Positions 31,666 through 37,072 of a stretch of DNA of 37,072 bases are shown piece by piece; position 1 is the stretch's first letter; each line of letters starts with the position of its first letter. The notes below the pieces were generated by a model. It searched no databases. It was not told where the DNA came from and saw nothing but the letters and a program-made list of their open reading frames with translations. The stretch lies in assembly GCA_003427395.1 (NCBI GenBank), contig BFEA01000001.1:1647440-1684511 (forward strand), read 5' to 3'. The DNA is from Chara braunii. Lineage: Eukaryota; Streptophyta; Charophyceae; Charales; Characeae. A program made the position numbers and the translations under genes.

Positions 31666-32469
31666 CTAACACTTGGTCAATTTGCCCGTTCCTTCTGGTT
31701 CTCCATCTTCTGCCACTTCCTCTCCATCTTCCTCTTCCTTCCTTCTCTTTCCTGATGGTTGTGTCACTGTTAACACTTTCGATGGTATCACTCTTTCCCT
31801 AAGCTCTTTTATCTCATTTGCCATATTGCTCAACACTCCTCCAAGTACACTATCCGTTCCTTGGATTGTCCCTACTGCCTTTCTTTTCTTTCGTTCGACC
31901 TTGATTTGGTGATGGAACACTTGGTCCATGTGTCCCGCCGCGATGTTCCTTTTGATGGTTTCCCAGGTTGTCTTCCTCCCGGCGGCTCCCCCTCGAGTTA
32001 GTTCCATCGCCTCATACCCAGAGAATTTCCCTAGGAATATGACGCACTGCATCCCTTCAGACAGTCCCGGGACCCTCTCGACTGTCTTTTCGAATGTGTT
32101 GATGAATGCACAGATCGTGGTGAAATCATCTCTGTTCATGTTATAGAGATGGTCAATGGTGAGCAAACCATCTCCTAACTTAAACGTCTTAAACTCAGCC
32201 CAATCATTGTTGGACTTTCTGACTAACTCTTCTACGTCATAGGTGCATTCCCACCATACGTATTCGAACAATTGGGCAAACTTCTCAGCTGGTGTCAACT
32301 GGTTGAAGATTTGTTTAAGCAGTTCCAACAAATGAGTCACTTTATCCCCCTTGAAAGGGAAGATGTCTATTATCGGTAGGTTAGACTTTTTTATCGTTCT
32401 CTTTTCTAGTAACTTGACGATTTCCGTCGCGGTGATTGGTGGCCCTCCATTGGCGCTGGCATCGCCCAT
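31666..32469 (-). CDS. gag: Gag N-terminal and capsid region, element B
   Basis: 267 open codons from ATG at 32469. Begins MGDASANGGPP, similar to A's MAEANSADGG. A capsid-like helical region includes FPFKGDKVTHLLELLKQIF (residues ~42-60), WWECTYDVEELVRK, FKLGDGLL, NRDDFTT and CVIFLGKFSGYEAMEL. It ends in a basic then acidic tract (SGKRRKEEEDGEEVAEDGE). Gag forms the virus-like particle. The start is supported by the matching start in A and by the stop codons upstream. A TAG follows, and the same frame then continues. Confidence 0.82.
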   Translation of the reverse strand: MGDASANGGPPITATEIVKLLEKRTIKKSNLPIIDIFPFKGDKVTHLLELLKQIFNQLTPAEKFAQLFEYVWWECTYDVEELVRKSNNDWAEFKTFKLGDGLLTIDHLYNMNRDDFTTICAFINTFEKTVERVPGLSEGMQCVIFLGKFSGYEAMELTRGGAAGRKTTWETIKRNIAAGHMDQVFHHQIKVERKKRKAVGTIQGTDSVLGGVLSNMANEIKELRERVIPSKVLTVTQPSGKRRKEEEDGEEVAEDGEPEGTGKLTKC

Positions 32470-32623
32470 CTTTCCCCTTTTCTTTCTTGGTTCCTGCTAG
32501 ACCGTAGACCATGTTAAGACATACAAAACGACCATTGATCCACCCTCTTTGTCACTATCTTGACGTATCCCTTACTCTTGCCACTGGTCCTTACTCTATA
32601 GGACTTTTCATACCCCTTTCCTC

Positions 32624-33402
32624 TCACCCGAGTATTTCTTCTAGGAGCACCCAGTCCCCGTGCCAAAAGTTTTTAACCATACCAAATAAAGAAGGGATTT
32701 CATCTATAAATTCTTCAATACATGTCTCCCGGCAAAGATTCTGCCAGTAGGTCGAGATATCTTTAAAATGGTAGGTGCGTAGGTACGTGTTTACTACGCA
32801 TAGTACATTATAGAAGTCCCTTTCTTTTAATCTTGGTCTCATTTCTAAGTATAGACGGTAAACAACTTCCGATTCCTCGAACTCGAAGCCCATCTCTGGA
32901 ACCGGTTGCGTTGCGAGTACCGCTCGCTCCACATTTTTCATTCTCCAAAATGCTTCTTCAATTACGAAATTCGGAAGCGTAGCCTTTATGTACCTTGTTG
33001 GATATGTGAATTCGGCTGCCCACTTAGCATCGATCGATTTTATAACCTCCCCGTCTTCTCCCCAGTACATCTTCCTTGAAAATGCGTCAAGGGTCATTCC
33101 GGCTATCAACACGTATTTAGACACGGAGCGACTTTCCCCTATCGCAAGATCGATCGAGTGTGTCCTCCAAAGAATGACCGGTAGATAAAGTGTCACCTTT
33201 ACTATTGCCTGCCTTTCCCTTGTGGTCCACCCAGTTTCTATCCAAAGGAAGGTTTCCTGTCCTATCGGTATCCCACACCATGAGTCCAATTCTTCATCCA
33301 GATCTATCGCTCTCTTCGACAATGTCATCTTAACCCCTCCTTCCTTTGGCTCGGGCAGGTTGATCAGAAAGCTCCGATCAGCGAACTACATTAAAGGAGT
33401 CA
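32624..33402 (-). pseudogene. ORF0 domain, copy nearest gag (unknown family)
   Basis: The open piece 33328-32624 (234 codons) and a few upstream codons in the same frame (FADRSFLINLPEP, after a TAG). I do not recognise it. Features: CGIPIGQETFLWIETGW, a beta-rich block VKVTLYLPV, IGESRSVSKYVL, WAAEFTYPTRYIKATLPNFV, and a helical C-terminal part with LKERD and STYWQNL, rich in aromatic residues. The same blocks recur in order in the segment 34191-33500, so two diverged tandem copies exist. It lies between the primer site and gag, the place of ORF1 in Ogre/Tat-type plant elements, but I see no sequence reason to equate them. Confidence 0.6.
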
Positions 33403-33499
33403 TACTGATATTCCTATTACAACAGCCAAAGAAAGAACCTTTCCTTTCTTAGTAACCGCTCAATTTTCATTTTTCAATAACTCTCTATCTCAGTCTTTC

Positions 33500-34215
33500 C
33501 TAAGCACCCTTTCCTATTTGATCAAGGATCCTCTGCTTCAGTTCTTCCCAGTAGACATGCCTATCTGCCCAATCGTATTGACATGCATACAATTCGACCC
33601 GTGATAGTCTAATTTGTCGATCCCTTTCTTCAATCAAATGCCCTATCTCTAGGTCTATGTAGTATATCAACAGAGAGGTACATGTGTGATATTCTCTCTC
33701 AGGTATTGTCATTGCGGCTTCCGCAGCCTCTCCTCTCAGGTCCTCCCTCCGAAGGTTGCATCTACGATGAACATGGGGAGGGTCCCTCTTAGATACGCTG
33801 CTGGCGGAAGAAATTCGCTCGCCTTCCTTACCCTCACAGTTCCTATGACCCTCTCAAATCCATTCATACTAGCATCTCTTCTTCTAGACTCGAACGCTGA
33901 CTCTGCTATTCATAATAGTCTAGAGAGAGATCGATCAACACCTAATACTAAATTTACTATGATAGCTTGCAGTTTTTTTGACGCGATATACAGGGTAACC
34001 CTCTCTACCGCACAGTTTTCGCCTCTAACCCATCCAGACTCAATCCAGATGAAAGTTTGTTTCCCTACAGAAATCCCCCAACAATACCCTGTCTCTTCAT
34101 TCTCTTCGTGGCGACTGGAAAGGTTCATCATAAGGCCACACCTCATTTGCACGGGCTCTCTGATCGTGATTTGATATCGGGCAGAAACCATCTTCTTTTC
34201 TTTGGTATACTCCAC
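33500..34215 (-). pseudogene. ORF0 domain, distal copy (unknown family, broken)
   Basis: A second, more decayed copy of the domain at 33402-32624, offset by about 790 bases. Matching blocks: CWGISVGKQTFIWIESGW for CGIPIGQETFLWIETGW; VERVTLYIA for VKVTLYLPV; GVDRSLSRLL for GESRSVSKYVL; then, after a stop, ASEFLPPAAYLRGTLPMFIV for AAEFTYPTRYIKATLPNFVI. After a further frame change, 33712-33500 has LIEERD and HVYWEELKQRILDQIG for LKERD and TYWQNL. The order is kept, so this is a tandem duplication. No function can be assigned. Confidence 0.6.
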
Positions 34216-34323
34216 CTACTACACAACACAAACCAGCCCACATCTTTCCATCAGACTTTCAACCCTAGGATCTGACTAGTTTTCTCTTTTTATTCCGCCA
34301 CCCTTCTTTGACACTTTTGACCC

Positions 34324-34806
34324 TTATATAATTTTCTTATACAACAAGTAACATACTAACCCACAGATCTCTAACTGACACAATATAAATATTAGGAGTG
34401 ATAGGCACATCCTCCTATCAGGCGACGCAGACTGCGAAACCACAGGAGGATCAGGTACACATGGTACTTCGTGGGGTCCTTGTTGGTGAGGCGGGGAAAG
34501 GATGGTCAGCTGCCTCTCTTTAGACAGAGGGTAAGGGCTATGATGCGGGCAACTAGGCAGCTCGAAGCGCGGTGGAGATTCTCCGTAATGCCTTGCGTAC
34601 CCATACGAGTAATATGCCATTTCGTCAGGGTCAGGGGTATGCACGCGCCTCTCCTCCCGATACCGTCTCGCCCTCAATCGTTCGTCCTTCTCTTCTAGTC
34701 CTTCATCATTTTTTTTCCACTCCTCCATTTCTCTGGTCAAGTCTACAAGCCTTTCAAAGCGCCTTCCCCTGTCTGCCGCCTCTTCCTCTACCAGTTCCGG
34801 TCTCAT
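34324..34806 (-). CDS. ORF0 upstream piece: charged helix, Pro-rich middle, hydrophobic tail
   Basis: 160 open codons from ATG at 34806. The first ~55 residues are highly charged and helical (EEEAADRGRRFERLVDLTRE). The middle is proline, serine and histidine rich. The last ~28 residues are hydrophobic (SLLIFILCQLEICGLVCYLLY), long enough to span a membrane, although this may be out-of-frame or leader sequence. It is in the same frame as the distal ORF0 domain, with three stops between. It is the first open frame after the primer site. I do not recognise it. Confidence 0.4.
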   Translation of the reverse strand: MRPELVEEEAADRGRRFERLVDLTREMEEWKKNDEGLEEKDERLRARRYREERRVHTPDPDEMAYYSYGYARHYGESPPRFELPSCPHHSPYPLSKERQLTILSPPHQQGPHEVPCVPDPPVVSQSASPDRRMCLSLLIFILCQLEICGLVCYLLYKKII

Positions 34807-35032
34807 GGCCCTTAGGTGCCATATCCATTAACTCTTAGTATAAATAGGACAATAGTACTTTTAGCGCTTATCTTACACACTGATTTATCTGTAACAACTA
34901 TTCGTCACCAGCTATCCAAGTTACCGTATTCTTCTAAGAGTCTTAGTTCATTACCGACTTTTTAATAATTGTCATTCGTCCTGGATCTTGCTTTTACCCG
35001 AGTTCGCTCACTAAGGACCTCGGCTAAAACGA

Positions 35033-35052
35033 GATCCCCGACAACGGCGCCA
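35033..35052 (-). other. tRNA primer binding site, element B
   Basis: The + strand reads GATCCCCGACAACGGCGCCA, one base different from my recollection of the plant tRNA-Asp 3' end (GATCCCCGGCAACGGCGCCA). It lies two bases from the LTR start at 35055. Together with element A's site it indicates tRNA-Asp priming, as in Athila-type plant elements. Confidence 0.85.
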
Positions 35053-35180
35053 CCTGTCGCGCGTGGCGGTCCCACACCCTAGACGCAAAGTAGTTTTTTT
35101 GTCGGACCTCACGGTCGTGTCACGTAGGAGTTTCTTCTTGTCACTTTACACAATACCAACTCCGATCGTGCGTGCGTGCT

Positions 35181-35227
35181 ATACCTCTCGCGAGTCCCTA
35201 CGACAGGTTAGGGATCCCGAGAGATAC
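35181..35227 (-). promoter_or_regulatory. U5/R stem-loop, element B right LTR
   Basis: CTCTCG (35185-35190) pairs with CGAGAG (35218-35223), extended by flanking ATAC/ATAC words. Inner TCCCTA (35195-35200) pairs with TAGGGA (35209-35214). The loop is cgacaggt, nearly identical to element A's loop. Confidence 0.72.
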
Positions 35228-36046
35228 AACATTACCTCCACCTGCGGGAGTTGTCACCATCCCTTAGGTGGGTGTATCCCTGCTAAGCTACTGACCCACG
35301 TGCGAAGACTTTTACATGCAATCGCAGAGGTAGGTCAGCCGAGGGCGTTTTCTAGATCGCCGTAGCATAGGCATACGCGCAGTAGAACGCCTTAAGACTG
35401 ACCCGTATGTCGAGCCCCGAGATACTAACTCTCCGGACCGACTATCTAATCAGGTCGACTTCTCGGACAGTCTTCCACGCTATGCTGATTATGACAATGT
35501 ATCAATGTTTACTTTGCTCATCATGTGAGAATGCCAATGTCAATCCCCTTTGTAATCTCCTATTCTCTCAAACGAAAGCCTAGACAAATGACTTTTCGAT
35601 CCCGACCAACTATATATATAAATGTATGTATGTATGTAAATCAGGGAAGCTGACTGAGCGGTGGACCTCACTTTCACGATTGTCGTGTCCCTTTGCCCAA
35701 ATATCTCAGACGATCCCAAATTCAGAAGACAGCACAAATGTCCAACACCTGTGCAAATGCAAGAAACCACATACAAACATACAGATGCAGACACAGAATG
35801 CGCTACAAGCGTCAACCTTTAACCCATTCATAGCAAGCCACTCACGCCCCAAACCCTTGAAAACAACATTTCTTCCTAACCCTGACTCCTTTTACCCCAA
35901 CCCCACACATTTTCGAAGACTTTTGAGTGTGATTTGGACAATTTAGGCATAGATACAGGTGGAAAATTTGTCTGTTCTCTTCTTAGGTCTTGTCTTAGGT
36001 GTGGGTATCAAGCCATGGTGGAAGTTGAGTCAGAGTTCTACCGACC

Positions 36047-36064
36047 TGTTATCAAATGATAACA
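36047..36064. promoter_or_regulatory. LTR palindrome TGTTATCA-AA-TGATAACA, element B right LTR
   Basis: Perfect 8-base arms with AA spacer, at the position matching 23810-23827 in the left LTR. Confidence 0.7.
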
Positions 36065-36656
36065 AAATTGTTGTTCTTACGGATTCCCCTGTAAGTTCTC
36101 CGAAGTGTCGAAACTTGTAGACACAACAAAGTCCAAGAGAAACTTAACATCTCTCTTCCTAACTGAGATCTAGAAATTTCCTTCTAGACTCTATGTCTTC
36201 TTATCTGACTCCTATCCTTGACTTAGTCGTTTGGGTTGTTGCCCTTCCGCTTCAGGTAGTGAATAATAGTTCACTCCCCTTTTTTACTGTCAAAGTAACT
36301 CTCCATATCCCCTTCACTATCTCATTCCTATCCCCTTTTGGGATTATCTTATTTGAGTTCCCTTCCTTCTCCCAACACACATGAACACATCAACAATCCA
36401 ACCTGTGGAAAAGAATATCAAGGAAAGAAATCAGACAAATGGATAGTTTTTCTCTAAGGTAAGATCTCACTTATCCCATCTCAGTAGAATCAGAGATTGT
36501 TAGTTAGGACTGAACAATGCAGATTGTGGTATGACAGACCATTCAGGATATATCCACTTGTTACTGGAACTTGTTTGACAAAGGAAAATCATGTGGGTCT
36601 TGGTCCTTGTGAGCCAAGGCACACTTAGCGGTAGGCTTATCCTATGACTAGTCACT

Positions 36657-37072
36657 GATAAGGCAGCTATCCCTGAAACCTCACTACTCTTATATCAGAC
36701 TAGTCACTGATAAGGCAGGATTTCCCTGCTACTCTTATCACTTGCTAGCCCTCAATAAAGCGGGTGTCCAAGGATCCTTGTTATTTTTATCACTGACTAA
36801 GCGCTAAGATGTTTATTGATAAGGCATGTGTCTTTGAAACCTCACTACTCTTATATCAGACAAGTTATTGATAAGGCAGGATTTTCCTGCTTCTCTTATC
36901 ACTGGCTAGCCTTCAATAAGGCGGGTGTCCAAGGATCCTTGCTACTCTTACCACTGATTGAATGGTAGTTTGATCAATGATAAGGCAGGTGTTCTTGAAA
37001 CCTCACTACTCTTATATCAGACTAGTCACTGATAAGGCAGGATTTCCCTGCTTCTCTTATCACTGACGAACC
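36657..37072 (-). repeat. 161-bp tandem array in U3, element B right LTR
   Basis: The ATAAGGC-type word recurs at 36657, 36709, 36754, 36818, 36870, 36915, 36979 and 37031, with spacing 52, 45, 64, 52, 45, 64, 52. This is the same 161-base period and phase as in the left LTR. The array continues past the window end. Confidence 0.85.

Larger units (their letters stand above)
22794..37072 (-). mobile_element. Element B: Ty3/gypsy LTR retrotransposon with extra 5' ORF0 (runs off window)
   Basis: Long direct repeats begin at 22794 and 35055, both reading tgtcgcgcg. The internal region codes on the minus strand in the order ORF0, gag, protease, RT, RNase H, integrase. The primer site lies at 35033-35052 beside the right LTR. 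Proteins and U5 sequences are clearly related to element A, so both belong to one lineage. Active-site motifs of protease, RT, RNase H and integrase are largely intact, and the LTRs look closer to each other than A's, so B is the younger insertion. The right LTR is cut by the window end, and the left LTR contains a 705-base gap. The candidate target duplication before the left LTR is cacgt (22789-22793). Confidence 0.9.
35055..37072 (-). repeat. Element B right (5') LTR, truncated by window end
   Basis: Starts tgtcgcgcg beside the primer site and matches 22794-24945 closely. It contains the U5 stem-loop (35181-35227), a TATA-like run near 35610-35620, the palindrome (36047-36064), one copy of the segment that is duplicated in the left LTR, and the start of the 161-bp array. 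It has no ambiguous bases, so it is the better reference copy. Its U3 end lies outside the window. Confidence 0.88.

Noticed and set aside
34324-34410. Env-like transmembrane protein from the hydrophobic tail of the ORF0 upstream piece
   Set aside because: One hydrophobic stretch at the end of a decayed frame, upstream of gag, with no signal peptide or cleavage motif; not enough to claim an envelope.

Overview
The window is eukaryotic, transposon-dominated DNA. I see no host gene, rRNA or tRNA that I can support. A LINE fragment with a DUF4283-like domain plus zinc knuckle (a plant-type combination) and retroelement primer sites that look like the 3' end of plant tRNA-Asp point to the green lineage. 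A charophyte alga such as Chara is a guess, not a demonstrated identity.

Layout. Positions 1-1074 are G-rich low-complexity DNA with a 59-base G run and a nested inverted repeat. Positions 1075-1602 are a solo fragment of the element-A LTR. Positions 1603-6110 hold short degenerate repeats and no recognised gene. Positions 6111-7862 are a decayed LINE ORF1 region on the + strand. Element A (7863-22793, minus strand) interrupts the LINE. It is a Ty3/gypsy LTR retrotransposon with long LTRs, a tRNA-Asp-like primer site, gag, protease, RT, RNase H and integrase, and then a further long ORF downstream of integrase (ORF3). Element B (22794 to beyond 37072, minus strand) abuts or interrupts A's right LTR. 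It is a related but younger-looking element with a 705-base assembly gap in its left LTR. It has no downstream ORF; instead it carries an upstream leader region (ORF0) containing two tandem copies of a domain I do not recognise.

How the genes work together. Both elements share one expression layout. Gag and protease lie in the same frame, separated by one TAA at the homologous position. RT lies in the -1 frame after a T TTT TTA heptamer at the homologous position. This predicts two recoding steps (stop readthrough, then -1 frameshifting) in one retrotransposon lineage, and it is the observation I rate highest. Both copies carry nonsense codons and frameshifts. A has also lost catalytic residues in protease, RT and RNase H, whereas B keeps most of them.

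The LTRs hold further structure: a U5/R stem-loop with apparent compensatory changes, a shared GTTATCA/TGATAAC palindrome, a ~121-bp repeat array in A's U3, and a strict 161-bp array (52+45+64 substructure) in B's U3. All identifications are by eye; no database search was possible.
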